Assembly: GCA_036245805.1 (NCBI GenBank)
Contig: BTRK01000004.1
Coordinates: forward strand, 310,001-374,000
Length of the DNA stretch: 64,000 bases
From: Pristionchus mayeri
Taxonomy: Eukaryota > Nematoda > Chromadorea > Rhabditida > Neodiplogasteridae
Direction: 5' to 3'
This document shows positions 10,069 through 23,752 of the stretch, in pieces. Each line of letters starts with the position of its first letter. Positions within the stretch are counted from its first letter, which is position 1. Position numbers and translations under genes: made by a program. Under the pieces are notes generated by a model. That model did no database searches and was not told the DNA's origin. It saw nothing but the letters and a program-made list of their open reading frames with translations.

Positions 10069-13000
10069 GGCAGGACCCATGGTTAAGGAAGGACCCGTGG
10101 TTAAGGCAGGACCCATAGTTAAGGCAGGACCTATTGTTAAGGCTGGACCCATGGTTAAGGCAGGCAGAACCCATAGTTAAGGGAGGACCCATTGTTAATG
10201 CAGGACCCATGGTTAAGGGAGGACCCAAAGTTGAGGCAGGACCCATGGTTAAGGCAGGCGGGACCCATAGTTAAGGCAGGACCCATTGTTAATGCAGGGC
10301 CCATGGTTAATGCACGACCCACGGTTAAGGCAGGACCCATGGTTAATGCACGACCCACGGTTAAGGCAGGACCCATGGTTAAGGGAGGACCCGTGGTTAA
10401 GGCAGGACCCATAGTTAAGGCAGGACCCATGGTTAAGGTAACACCCATGGTTAATGCAGGACCCATGGTTAAGGCAGGACCCATGGTTAAGTTAAGATTC
10501 ATGAGTAAGGCAGGACCCACGGTTAAGTTAAGATCCATGAGTAAGGCAGGACCCATGGTTAAGGCAGGACCCATGGTTAAGGCAGGACCCATGGTTAAGG
10601 CAGGACCCATGGTTATGGCAGGACCCATGGTTAAGGCAGGACCCATGGTTAAGGTAAGACCCATGGTTAAGGCACGTCCCATGGTTAAGGTAAGACCCAT
10701 GGTTAAGGCACGTCCCATGGTTAAGGTAAGACCCATGGTTATGGCAGGACCCATAGTTAAGGCAGGACCCATAGTTAAGGCAGGACCTATTGTTAAGGCA
10801 GGACCCATGGTTAAGGCAGGCAGGACCCATAGTTAAGGGAGGACCCATTGTTAATGCAGGACCCATGGTTAAGGGAGGACCCAAAGTTGAGGCAGGGCCC
10901 ATGGTTAATGCACGACCCACGGTTAAGGCAGGACCCGTGGTTAAGGCAGGACCCATAGTTAAGGCAGGACCCATAGTTAAGGCAGGACCCATAGTTAAGG
11001 CAGGACCCATTGTTAATGCAGGACCCATGGTTAAGGCAGGACCAATGGTTAAGTTAAGACCCATGAGTAAGGCAGGACCCATGGTTAAGGCATATCCCAT
11101 GGTTAAGGCAGGACCCATGGTTAAGGTAAGACCCATGGGTTAGGCAGGGCCCATGGTTAAGGCAGGACCTATGGTTAAGGTAAGACCCATGGTTATGGCA
11201 GGACCCATGGTTAAGGTAGGACCCATGGTTATGGCAGGACCCATGGTTAATGCACGACCCACGGTTAAGGCAGGACCCATGGTTAAGGGAGGACCCATAG
11301 TTAAGGCAGGACCCATAGTTAAGGCAGGACCTATTGTTAAGGCAGGACCCATGGTTAAGGCAGGCAGGACCCATAGTTAAGGGAGGACCCATTGTTAATG
11401 CAGGCCCCATGGTTAAGGGAGGACCCAAAGTTGAGGCAGGGCCCATGGTTAATGCACGACCCACGGTTAAGGCAGGACCCATGGTTAAGGGAGGACCCGT
11501 GGTTAAGGCAGGACCCATAGTTAAGGCAGGACCCATAGTTAAGGCAGGACCCATAGTTAAGGCAGGACCCATAGTTAAGGCAGGACCCATTGTTAATGCA
11601 GGACCCATGGTTAAGGTAAGACCCATGGGTTAGGCAGGGCCCATGGTTAAGGCAGGACCTATGGTTAAGGTAAGACCCATGGTTATGGCAGGACCCATGG
11701 TTAAGGTTAAGACCCATGAGTAAGGCAGGACCCATGGTTAAGGCACGTCCCATGGTTAAGGCAGGACCCATGGTTAAGGTAAGACCCATGGGTTATGCAG
11801 GGCCCATTGTTAAGGCAGGACCTATGGTTAAGGTAAGACCCATGGTTATGGCAGGACCCATGGTTATGGCAGGACCCATGGTTAAGGCAGGACCCATGGT
11901 TAAGGTAAGACCCATGGTTAAGGCACGTCCCATGGTTAAGGTAAGACCCATGGTTAAGGCACGTCCCATGGTTAAGGTAAGACCCATGGTTATGGCAGGA
12001 CCCATAGTTAAGGCAGGACCCATAGTTAAGGCAGGACCTATTGTTAAGGCAGGACCCATGGTTAAGGTAGGCAGGACCCATAGTTAAGGGAGGACCCATT
12101 GTTAATGCAGGACCCATGGTTAAGGGAGGACCCAAAGTTGAGGCAGGGCCCATGGTTAATGCACGACCCACGGTTAAGGCAGGACCCATGGTTAAGGGAG
12201 GACCCGTGGTTAAGGCAGGACCCATAGTTAAGGCAGGACCCATAGTTAAGGCAGGACCCATAGTTAAGGCAGGACCCATGGTTAAGGTAACACCCATGGT
12301 TAATGCAGGACCCATGGTTAAGGCAGGACCCATGGTTAAGTTAAGATCCATGAGTAAGGCAGGACCCATGGTTAAGTTAAGATCCATGAGTAAGGCAGGA
12401 CCCATGGTTAAGGCAGGACCCATGGTTAAGGCAGGACCCATGGTTAAGGCAGGACCCATGGTTATGGCAGGACCCATGGTTAAGGCAGGACCCATGGTTA
12501 AGGTAAGACCCATGGTTAAGGCACGTCCCATGGTTAAGGTAAGACCCATGGTTAAGGCACGTCCCATGGTTAAGGTAAGACCCATGGTTATGGCAGGACC
12601 CATAGTTAAGGCAGGACCCATAGTTAAGGCAGGACCTATTGTTAAGGCAGGACCCATGGTTAAGGCAGGCAGGACCCATAGTTAAGGGAGGACCCATTGT
12701 TAATGCAGGACCCATGGTTAAGGGAGGACCCAAAGTTGAGGCAGGGCCCATGGTTAATGCAGGACCCTTGGTTAAGGGAGGACCCAAAGTTGAGGCAGGA
12801 CCCATGGTTAAGGCAGGCGGGACCCATAGTTAAGGCAGGAACCATTGTTAATGCTGGACCCATGGTTAAGGCAGGACCAATGGTTAAGTTAAGACCCATG
12901 AGTAAGGCAGGACCCATGGTTAAGGCATATCCCATGGTTAAGGCAGGACCCATTGTTAATGCAGGACCCATTGTTAATGCAGGACCCATGGTTAAGGCAG

Positions 13001-13827
13001 GACCAATGGTTAAGTTAAGACCCATGAGTAAGGCAGGACCCATGGTTAAGGCATATCCCATGGTTAAGGCAGGACCCATGGTTAAGATAAGACCCATGGT
13101 TAAGGCAGGACCCATGGTTAAGGTAAGACCCATGGGTTAGGCAGGGCCCATGGTTAAGGCAGGACCTATGGTTAAGGTAAGACCCATGGTTATGGCAGGA
13201 CCCATGGTTAAGGTAGGACCCATGGTTAAGGCAGGACCCATGGTTAAGGCAGGACCCATAGTTAAGGCAGGACACATGGTTAAGGCAGGACCCATAGTTA
13301 AGATAAGACCCATGGTTAAGGCAGGACCCATGGTTAAGGTAAGACCCATGGTTAAGGCACGTCCCATGGTTAAGGTAAGACCCATGGTTATGGCAGGACC
13401 CATGGTTAAGGCAGGACCCATTGTTAATGCAGGACCCATGGTTAAGGCAGGACTCCATTGTTAATGCAGGACTCCATTGTTAATGCAGGACCCATGGTTA
13501 AGGCAGGACCCATGGTTAAGTTAAGATCCATGAGTAAGGCAGGACCCATGGTTAAGGCATATACCATGGTTAAGGCAGGACCCATGGTTAAGGCAGGACC
13601 CGTGGTTAAGGCAGGACCCATAGTTAAGGTAGGACCCATAGTTAAGGCAGGACCCATTGTTAATGCAGGACCAATGGTTAAGTTAAGACCCATGAGTAAG
13701 GCAGGACCCATGGTTAAGGCATATCCCATGGTTAAGGCAGGACCCATGGTTAAGATAAGACCCATGGTTAAGGCAGGACCCATGGTTAAGGTAAGACCCA
13801 TGGGCTAGGCAGGGCCCATGGTTAAGG
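9973..13827 (+). repeat. 3,855-bp segment repeated 20,639 bp downstream
   Basis: Landmarks 10153, 10247, 10809, 11353, 11699, 12060, 12658, 12806 and the 19-mer pair 13440/13459 all recur at +20,639 (30792 to 34098). Only two base differences were noticed: t at 10736 versus g at 31375, and a at 12984 versus t at 33623. The match ends at 13828/34467. Offset 5,484 also links 10153-12805 to 4669-7321, so this segment is itself a relative of the left end of the window. Confidence 0.88.
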
Positions 13828-15285
13828 CAGGACCTATGGTTAAGGTAAGACCCATGGTTATGGCAGGACCCATGGTTAAGGTAGGACCCATGGTTAAGGC
13901 AGGACCCATGGTTAAGGCAGGACCCATAGTTAAGGCAGGACACATGGTTAAGGCAGGACCCATAGTTAAGGCAGGACCCATGGTTAAGGCAGGACCCATG
14001 GTTAAGGCAGGACCCATGGTTATGGCAGGACCCATGATTAAGGCAGGACCCATTGTTAATGCAGGGCCCATGGTTAATGCACGACCCACGGTTAAGGCAG
14101 GACCCATGGTTAATGCACGACCCACGGTTAAGGCAGGACCCATGGTTAAGGGAGGACCCGTGGTTAAGGCAGGACCCATAGTTAAGGCAGGACCCATGGT
14201 TAAGGTAACACCCATGGTTAATGCAGGACCCATGGTTAAGGCAGGACCCATGGTTAAGTTAAGATTCATGAGTAAGGCAGGACCCACGGTTAAGTTAAGA
14301 TCCATGAGTAAGGCAGGACCCATGGTTAAGGCAGGACCCATGGTTAAGGCAGGACCCATGGTTAAGGCAGGACCCATGGTTATGGCAGGACCCATGGTTA
14401 AGGCAGGACCCATGGTTAAGGTAAGACCCATGGTTAAGGCACGTCCCATGGTTAAGGTAAGACCCATGGTTAAGGCACGTCCCATGGTTAAGGTAAGACC
14501 CATGGTTATGGCAGGACCCATAGTTAAGGCAGGACCCATAGTTAAGGCAGGACCTATTGTTAAGGCAGGACCCATGGTTAAGGCAGGCAGGACCCATAGT
14601 TAAGGGAGGACCCATTGTTAATGCAGGACCCATGGTTAAGGGAGGACCCAAAGTTGAGGCAGGGCCCATGGTTAATGCACGACCCACGGTTAAGGCAGGA
14701 CCCGTGGTTAAGGCAGGACCCATAGTTAAGGCAGGACCCATAGTTAAGGCAGGACCCATAGTTAAGGCAGGACCCATTGTTAATGCAGGACCCATGGTTA
14801 AGGCAGGACCAATGGTTAAGTTAAGACCCATGAGTAAGGCAGGACCCATGGTTAAGGCATATCCCATGGTTAAGGCAGGACCCATGGTTAAGGTAAGACC
14901 CATGGGTTAGGCAGGGCCCATGGTTAAGGCAGGACCTATGGTTAAGGTAAGACCCATGGTTATGGCAGGACCCATGGTTAAGGTAGGACCCATGGTTATG
15001 GCAGGACCCATGGTTAATGCACGACCCACGGTTAAGGCAGGACCCATGGTTAAGGGAGGACCCATAGTTAAGGCAGGACCCATAGTTAAGGCAGGACCTA
15101 TTGTTAAGGCAGGACCCATGGTTAAGGCAGGCAGGACCCATAGTTAAGGGAGGACCCATTGTTAATGCAGGCCCCATGGTTAAGGGAGGACCCAAAGTTG
15201 AGGCAGGGCCCATGGTTAATGCACGACCCACGGTTAAGGCAGGACCCATGGTTAAGGGAGGACCCGTGGTTAAGGCAGGACCCAT
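13242..15285 (+). repeat. 2,044-bp tandem duplication, copy 1
   Basis: It contains the 19-mer pair 13440/13459, a run of 61 regular monomers, then 22-mers at 14576 and 15120. The pair, the gggctagg monomer (13802) and the gatta monomer recur at +2,044. The junction with copy 2 lies near 15286, where cccgtgg-series sequence passes directly into the series with catagtt and gcaggacacatgg. Confidence 0.85.
13440..13477 (+). repeat. Twin 19-bp monomers, type c (7 pairs)
   Basis: ggttaaggcaggactccat followed directly by tgttaatgcaggactccat. Both have an extra t in accc. Pairs start at 13440, 15484, 34079, 35965, 36687, 40454 and 41176. They never occur singly and are confined to 13-41 kb, so the pair arose once and spread by segment duplication. 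Confidence 0.92.
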
Positions 15286-17311
15286 GGTTAAGGCAGGACC
15301 CATAGTTAAGGCAGGACACATGGTTAAGGCAGGACCCATAGTTAAGATAAGACCCATGGTTAAGGCAGGACCCATGGTTAAGGTAAGACCCATGGTTAAG
15401 GCACGTCCCATGGTTAAGGTAAGACCCATGGTTATGGCAGGACCCATGGTTAAGGCAGGACCCATTGTTAATGCAGGACCCATGGTTAAGGCAGGACTCC
15501 ATTGTTAATGCAGGACTCCATTGTTAATGCAGGACCCATGGTTAAGGCAGGACCCATGGTTAAGTTAAGATCCATGAGTAAGGCAGGACCCATGGTTAAG
15601 GCATATACCATGGTTAAGGCAGGACCCATGGTTAAGGCAGGACCCGTGGTTAAGGCAGGACCCATAGTTAAGGTAGGACCCATAGTTAAGGCAGGACCCA
15701 TTGTTAATGCAGGACCAATGGTTAAGTTAAGACCCATGAGTAAGGCAGGACCCATGGTTAAGGCATATCCCATGGTTAAGGCAGGACCCATGGTTAAGAT
15801 AAGACCCATGGTTAAGGCAGGACCCATGGTTAAGGTAAGACCCATGGGCTAGGCAGGGCCCATGGTTAAGGCAGGACCTATGGTTAAGGTAAGACCCATG
15901 GTTATGGCAGGACCCATGGTTAAGGTAGGACCCATGGTTAAGGCAGGACCCATGGTTAAGGCAGGACCCATAGTTAAGGCAGGACACATGGTTAAGGCAG
16001 GACCCATAGTTAAGGCAGGACCCATGGTTAAGGCAGGACCCATGGTTAAGGCAGGACCCATGGTTATGGCAGGACCCATGATTAAGGCAGGACCCATTGT
16101 TAATGCAGGGCCCATGGTTAATGCACGACCCACGGTTAAGGCAGGACCCATGGTTAATGCACGACCCACGGTTAAGGCAGGACCCATGGTTAAGGGAGGA
16201 CCCGTGGTTAAGGCAGGACCCATAGTTAAGGCAGGACCCATGGTTAAGGTAACACCCATGGTTAATGCAGGACCCATGGTTAAGGCAGGACCCATGGTTA
16301 AGTTAAGATTCATGAGTAAGGCAGGACCCACGGTTAAGTTAAGATCCATGAGTAAGGCAGGACCCATGGTTAAGGCAGGACCCATGGTTAAGGCAGGACC
16401 CATGGTTATGGCAGGACCCATGGTTAAGGCAGGACCCATGGTTAAGGTAAGACCCATGGTTAAGGCACGTCCCATGGTTAAGGTAAGACCCATGGTTAAG
16501 GCACGTCCCATGGTTAAGGTAAGACCCATGGTTATGGCAGGACCCATAGTTAAGGCAGGACCCATAGTTAAGGCAGGACCTATTGTTAAGGCAGGACCCA
16601 TGGTTAAGGCAGGCAGGACCCATAGTTAAGGGAGGACCCATTGTTAATGCAGGACCCATGGTTAAGGGAGGACCCAAAGTTGAGGCAGGGCCCATGGTTA
16701 ATGCACGACCCACGGTTAAGGCAGGACCCGTGGTTAAGGCAGGACCCATAGTTAAGGCAGGACCCATAGTTAAGGCAGGACCCATAGTTAAGGCAGGACC
16801 CATTGTTAATGCAGGACCCATGGTTAAGGCAGGACCAATGGTTAAGTTAAGACCCATGAGTAAGGCAGGACCCATGGTTAAGGCATATCCCATGGTTAAG
16901 GCAGGACCCATGGTTAAGGTAAGACCCATGGGTTAGGCAGGGCCCATGGTTAAGGCAGGACCTATGGTTAAGGTAAGACCCATGGTTATGGCAGGACCCA
17001 TGGTTAAGGTAGGACCCATGGTTATGGCAGGACCCATGGTTAATGCACGACCCACGGTTAAGGCAGGACCCATGGTTAAGGGAGGACCCATAGTTAAGGC
17101 AGGACCCATAGTTAAGGCAGGACCTATTGTTAAGGCAGGACCCATGGTTAAGGCAGGCAGGACCCATAGTTAAGGGAGGACCCATTGTTAATGCAGGCCC
17201 CATGGTTAAGGGAGGACCCAAAGTTGAGGCAGGGCCCATGGTTAATGCACGACCCACGGTTAAGGCAGGACCCATGGTTAAGGGAGGACCCGTGGTTAAG
17301 GCAGGACCCAT
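15286..17311 (+). repeat. 2,044-bp tandem duplication, copy 2 (one monomer shorter)
   Basis: The 19-mer pair is at 15484/15503, followed by 60 regular monomers to the 22-mer at 16602, then 17146. The offset to copy 1 falls from 2,044 to 2,026 within a run of consensus monomers near 16360-16400. One 18-bp monomer was therefore lost or gained there. Confidence 0.85.
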
Positions 17312-20213
17312 AGTTAAGGCAGGACCCATAGTTAAGGCAGGACCCATAGTTAAGGCAGGACCCATAGTTAAGGCAGGACCCATTGTTAATGCAGGACCCA
17401 TGGTTAAGGTAAGACCCATGGGTTAGGCAGGGCCCATGGTTAAGGCAGGACCTATGGTTAAGGTAAGACCCATGGTTATGGCAGGACCCATGGTTAAGGT
17501 TAAGACCCATGAGTAAGGCAGGACCCATGGTTAAGGCACGTCCCATGGTTAAGGCAGGACCCATGGTTAAGGTAAGACCCATGGGTTATGCAGGGCCCAT
17601 TGTTAAGGCAGGACCTATGGTTAAGGTAAGACCCATGGTTATGGCAGGACCCATGGTTAAGGTAGGACCCATGGTTAAGGCAGGACCCATGGTTATGGCA
17701 GGACCCATGGTTAAGGCAGGACCCATGGTTAATGCAGGACCCACGGTTAAGGCAGGACCCATGGTTAAGGGAGGACCCGTGGTTAAGGCAGGACCCATAG
17801 TTAAGGCAGGACCCATGGTTAAGGCAGGCAGGACCCATAGTTAAGGGAGGACCCATTGTTAATGCAGGCCCCATGGTTAAGGGAGGACCCAAAGTTGAGG
17901 CAGGGCCCATGGTTAATGCACGACCCACGGTTAAGGCAGGACCCATGGTTAAGGGAGGACCCGTGGTTAAGGCAGGACCCATAGTTAAGGCAGGACCCAT
18001 AGTTAAGGCAGGACCCATAGTTAAGGCAGGACCCATAGTTAAGGCAGGACCCATTGTTAATGCAGGACCCATGGTTAAGGTAAGACCCATGGGTTAGGCA
18101 GGGCCCATGGTTAAGGCAGGACCTATGGTTAAGGTAAGACCCATGGTTATGGCAGGACCCATGGTTAAGGTTAAGACCCATGAGTAAGGCAGGACCCATG
18201 GTTAAGGCACGTCCCATGGTTAAGGCAGGACCCATGGTTAAGGTAAGACCCATGGGTTATGCAGGGCCCATTGTTAAGGCAGGACCTATGGTTAAGGTAA
18301 GACCCATGGTTATGGCAGGACCCATGGTTAAGGTAGGACCCATGGTTAAGGCAGGACCCATGGTTATGGCAGGACCCATGGTTAAGGCAGGACCCATGGT
18401 TAATGCAGGACCCACGGTTAAGGCTAGACCCATGGTTAAGGGAGGACCCGTGGTTAAGGCAGGACCCATAGTTAAGGCAGGACCCATGGTTAAGGTAACA
18501 CCCATGGTTAATGCAGGACCCATGGTTAAGGCAGGACCCATGGTTAAGTTAAGATCCATGAGTAAGGCAGGACCCATGGTTAAGGCAGGACCCATGGTTA
18601 AGGCAGGACCCATGGTTAAGGCAGGACCCATGGTTATGGCAGGACCCATGGTTAAGGCAGGACCCATGGTTAAGGTAAGACCCATGGTTAAGGCACGTCC
18701 CATGGTTAAGGTAAGACCCATGGTTAAGGCACGTCCAATGGTTAAGGTAAGACCCATGGTTATGGCAGGACCCATAGTTAAGGCAGGACCTATTGTTAAG
18801 GCAGGACCCATGGTTAAGGTAGGCAGGACCCATAGTTAAGGGAGGACCCATTGTTAATGCAGGACCCATGGTTAAGGGAGGACCCAAAGTTGAGGCAGGG
18901 CCCATGGTTAATGCACGACCCACGGTTAAGGCAGGACCCATGGTTAAGGGAGGACCCGTGGTTAAGGCAGGACCAATAGTTAAGGCAGGACCCATAGTTA
19001 AGGCAGGACCCATGGTTAAGGTAACACCCATGGTTAATGCAGGACCCATGGTTAAGGCAGGACCCATGGTTAAGGTAACACCCATGGTTAATGCAGGACC
19101 CATGGTTAAGGCAGGACCCATGGTTAAGTTAAGATCCATGAGTAAGGCAGGACCCATGGTTAAGGCAGGACCCATGGTTAAGGCAGGACCCATGGTTAAG
19201 GCAGGACCCATGGTTATGGCAGGACCCATGGTTAAGGCAGGACCCATGGTTAAGGTAAGACCCATGGTTAAGGCACGTCCCATGGTTAAGGTAAGACCCA
19301 TGGTTAAGGCACGTCCCATGGTTAAGGTAAGACCCATGGTTATGGCAGGACCCATAGTTAAGGCAGGACCCATAGTTAAGGCAGGACCTATTGTTAAGGC
19401 AGGACCCATGGTTAAGGTAGGCAGGACCCATAGTTAAGGGAGGACCCATTGTTAATGCAGGACCCATGGTTAAGGGAGGACCCAAAGTTGAGGCAGGGCC
19501 CATGGTTAATGCACGACCCACGGTTAAGGCAGGACCCATGGTTAAGGGAGGACCCGTGGTTAAGGCAGGACCCATAGTTAAGGCAGGACCCATAGTTAAG
19601 GCAGGACCCATGGTTAAGGTAACACCCATGGTTAATGCAGGACCCATGGTTAAGGCAGGACCCATGGTTAAGTTAAGATCCATGGTTAAGGCAGGACCCA
19701 TGGTTAAGTTAAGATCCATGAGTAAGGCAGGACCCATGGTTAAGGCAGGACCCATGGTTAAGGCAGGACCCATGGTTAAGGCAGGACCCATGGTTATGGC
19801 AGGACCCATGGTTAAGGCAGGACCCATGGTTAAGGTAAGACCCATGGTTAAGGCACGTCCCATGGTTAAGGTAAGACCCATGGTTAAGGCACGTCCCATG
19901 GTTAAGGTAAGACCCATGGTTATGGCAGGACCCATAGTTAAGGCAGGACCCATAGTTAAGGCAGGACCTATTGTTAAGGCAGGACCCATGGTTAAGGTAG
20001 GCAGGACCCATAGTTAAGGGAGGACCCATTGTTAATGCAGGACCCATGGTTAAGGGAGGACCCAAAGTTGAGGCAGGGCCCATGGTTAATGCAGGACCCT
20101 TGGTTAAGGGAGGACCCAAAGTTGAGGCAGGACCCATGGTTAAGGCAGGCGGGACCCATAGTTAAGGCAGGAACCATTGTTAATGCTGGACCCATGGTTA
20201 AGGCAGGACCAAT
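16818..20213 (+). repeat. Higher-order block, copy 2 of positions 1-3396
   Basis: Landmarks 17146, 17492, 17817, 18163, 18812, 19410 and 19990 match copy 1 at +16,817. It carries the derived gctaga monomer at 18424. After the match with copy 1 ends (20214) it continues to match copy 3 (26946) until 20259. At 20260 it jumps, inside a monomer, back to the 22-mer that opens the next tandem unit. Confidence 0.9.
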
Positions 20214-20249
20214 GGTTAAGTTAAGACCCATGAGTAAGGCAGGACCCAT
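17817..20249 (+). repeat. 2,433-bp tandem duplication, copy 1
   Basis: Landmarks 17817, 18163, 18812, 19410, 19990 and 20138 recur at +2,433. This duplication is nested inside the 16818 block. Its right junction is unusual: the 22-mer at 20138 is only five monomers from the next (20250), a spacing seen nowhere else, which marks the crossover point. Confidence 0.88.
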
Positions 20250-22682
20250 GGTTAAGGCAGGCAGGACCCATAGTTAAGGGAGGACCCATTGTTAATGCAG
20301 GCCCCATGGTTAAGGGAGGACCCAAAGTTGAGGCAGGGCCCATGGTTAATGCACGACCCACGGTTAAGGCAGGACCCATGGTTAAGGGAGGACCCGTGGT
20401 TAAGGCAGGACCCATAGTTAAGGCAGGACCCATAGTTAAGGCAGGACCCATAGTTAAGGCAGGACCCATAGTTAAGGCAGGACCCATTGTTAATGCAGGA
20501 CCCATGGTTAAGGTAAGACCCATGGGTTAGGCAGGGCCCATGGTTAAGGCAGGACCTATGGTTAAGGTAAGACCCATGGTTATGGCAGGACCCATGGTTA
20601 AGGTTAAGACCCATGAGTAAGGCAGGACCCATGGTTAAGGCACGTCCCATGGTTAAGGCAGGACCCATGGTTAAGGTAAGACCCATGGGTTATGCAGGGC
20701 CCATTGTTAAGGCAGGACCTATGGTTAAGGTAAGACCCATGGTTATGGCAGGACCCATGGTTAAGGTAGGACCCATGGTTAAGGCAGGACCCATGGTTAT
20801 GGCAGGACCCATGGTTAAGGCAGGACCCATGGTTAATGCAGGACCCACGGTTAAGGCTAGACCCATGGTTAAGGGAGGACCCGTGGTTAAGGCAGGACCC
20901 ATAGTTAAGGCAGGACCCATGGTTAAGGTAACACCCATGGTTAATGCAGGACCCATGGTTAAGGCAGGACCCATGGTTAAGTTAAGATCCATGAGTAAGG
21001 CAGGACCCATGGTTAAGGCAGGACCCATGGTTAAGGCAGGACCCATGGTTAAGGCAGGACCCATGGTTATGGCAGGACCCATGGTTAAGGCAGGACCCAT
21101 GGTTAAGGTAAGACCCATGGTTAAGGCACGTCCCATGGTTAAGGTAAGACCCATGGTTAAGGCACGTCCAATGGTTAAGGTAAGACCCATGGTTATGGCA
21201 GGACCCATAGTTAAGGCAGGACCTATTGTTAAGGCAGGACCCATGGTTAAGGTAGGCAGGACCCATAGTTAAGGGAGGACCCATTGTTAATGCAGGACCC
21301 ATGGTTAAGGGAGGACCCAAAGTTGAGGCAGGGCCCATGGTTAATGCACGACCCACGGTTAAGGCAGGACCCATGGTTAAGGGAGGACCCGTGGTTAAGG
21401 CAGGACCAATAGTTAAGGCAGGACCCATAGTTAAGGCAGGACCCATGGTTAAGGTAACACCCATGGTTAATGCAGGACCCATGGTTAAGGCAGGACCCAT
21501 GGTTAAGGTAACACCCATGGTTAATGCAGGACCCATGGTTAAGGCAGGACCCATGGTTAAGTTAAGATCCATGAGTAAGGCAGGACCCATGGTTAAGGCA
21601 GGACCCATGGTTAAGGCAGGACCCATGGTTAAGGCAGGACCCATGGTTATGGCAGGACCCATGGTTAAGGCAGGACCCATGGTTAAGGTAAGACCCATGG
21701 TTAAGGCACGTCCCATGGTTAAGGTAAGACCCATGGTTAAGGCACGTCCCATGGTTAAGGTAAGACCCATGGTTATGGCAGGACCCATAGTTAAGGCAGG
21801 ACCCATAGTTAAGGCAGGACCTATTGTTAAGGCAGGACCCATGGTTAAGGTAGGCAGGACCCATAGTTAAGGGAGGACCCATTGTTAATGCAGGACCCAT
21901 GGTTAAGGGAGGACCCAAAGTTGAGGCAGGGCCCATGGTTAATGCACGACCCACGGTTAAGGCAGGACCCATGGTTAAGGGAGGACCCGTGGTTAAGGCA
22001 GGACCCATAGTTAAGGCAGGACCCATAGTTAAGGCAGGACCCATGGTTAAGGTAACACCCATGGTTAATGCAGGACCCATGGTTAAGGCAGGACCCATGG
22101 TTAAGTTAAGATCCATGGTTAAGGCAGGACCCATGGTTAAGTTAAGATCCATGAGTAAGGCAGGACCCATGGTTAAGGCAGGACCCATGGTTAAGGCAGG
22201 ACCCATGGTTAAGGCAGGACCCATGGTTATGGCAGGACCCATGGTTAAGGCAGGACCCATGGTTAAGGTAAGACCCATGGTTAAGGCACGTCCCATGGTT
22301 AAGGTAAGACCCATGGTTAAGGCACGTCCCATGGTTAAGGTAAGACCCATGGTTATGGCAGGACCCATAGTTAAGGCAGGACCCATAGTTAAGGCAGGAC
22401 CTATTGTTAAGGCAGGACCCATGGTTAAGGTAGGCAGGACCCATAGTTAAGGGAGGACCCATTGTTAATGCAGGACCCATGGTTAAGGGAGGACCCAAAG
22501 TTGAGGCAGGGCCCATGGTTAATGCAGGACCCTTGGTTAAGGGAGGACCCAAAGTTGAGGCAGGACCCATGGTTAAGGCAGGCGGGACCCATAGTTAAGG
22601 CAGGAACCATTGTTAATGCTGGACCCATGGTTAAGGCAGGACCAATGGTTAAGTTAAGACCCATGAGTAAGGCAGGACCCAT
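20250..22682 (+). repeat. 2,433-bp tandem duplication, copy 2
   Basis: Landmarks are 20250, 20596, 21245, 21843, 22423 and 22571. It carries the gctaga marker (in the monomer near 20858) like copy 1. After 22571 it continues into gcatatccc monomers and the gcagaaccc 22-mer at 23097, so it retains the longer right flank that copy 1 lost at the crossover. Confidence 0.88.
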
Positions 22683-23752
22683 GGTTAAGGCATATCCCAT
22701 AGTTAAGGCAGGACCCATAGTTAAGGCAGGACCCATTGTTAATGCAGGACCCATGGTTAAGGCAGGACCAATGGTTAAGTTAAGACCCATGAGTAAGGCA
22801 GGACCCATGGTTAAGGCATATCCCATGGTTAAGGCAGGACCCATGGTTAAGATAAGACCCATGGTTAAGGCAGGACCCATGGTTAAGGTAAGACCCATGG
22901 TTATGGCAGGACCCATGGTTAAGGTAGGACCCATGGTTAAGGCATATCCCATGGTTAAGTTAAGATCCATGAGTAAGGCAGGACCCATGGTTAAGGCATA
23001 TCCCATGGTTAAGGCAGGACCCATGGTTAAGGAAGGACCCGTGGTTAAGGCAGGACCCATAGTTAAGGCAGGACCTATTGTTAAGGCTGGACCCATGGTT
23101 AAGGCAGGCAGAACCCATAGTTAAGGGAGGACCCATTGTTAATGCAGGACCCATGGTTAAGGCAGGCGGGACCCATAGTTAAGGCAGGACCCATTGTTAA
23201 TGCAGGGCCCATGGTTAATGCACGACCCACGGTTAAGGCAGGACCCATGGTTAATGCAGGACCCATGGTTAAGGGAGGACCCAAAGTTGAGGCAGGGCCC
23301 ATGGTTAATGCACGACCCACGGTTAAGGCAGGACCCGTGGTTAAGGCAGGACCCATAGTTAAGGCAGGACCCATAGTTAAGGCAGGACCCATAGTTAAGG
23401 CAGGACCCATTGTTAATGCAGGACCCATGGTTAAGGCAGGACCAATGGTTAAGTTAAGACCCATGAGTAAGGCAGGACCCATGGTTAAGGCATATCCCAT
23501 GGTTAAGGCAGGACCCATGGTTAAGGTAAGACCCATGGGTTAGGCAGGGCCCATGGTTAAGGCAGGACCTATGGTTAAGGTAAGACCCATGGTTATGGCA
23601 GGACCCATGGTTAAGGTAGGACCCATGGTTATGGCAGGACCCATGGTTAATGCACGACCCACGGTTAAGGCAGGACCCATGGTTAAGGGAGGACCCATAG
23701 TTAAGGCAGGACCCATAGTTAAGGCAGGACCTATTGTTAAGGCAGGACCCAT
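22683..23752 (+). repeat. Linker with 22-mers at 23097 and 23155
   Basis: The gcatatccc/gataag series leads to the gcagaaccc 22-mer (23097). The ggcgggaccc 22-mer follows after only two monomers, where homologous sites at 26582/26676, 30792/30886 and 4669/4763 have four. The missing pair is the gggagg/aaagttgagg couple, so this is a local 36-bp loss. The right part is a single acccacgg series and catagtt monomers. Confidence 0.85.
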
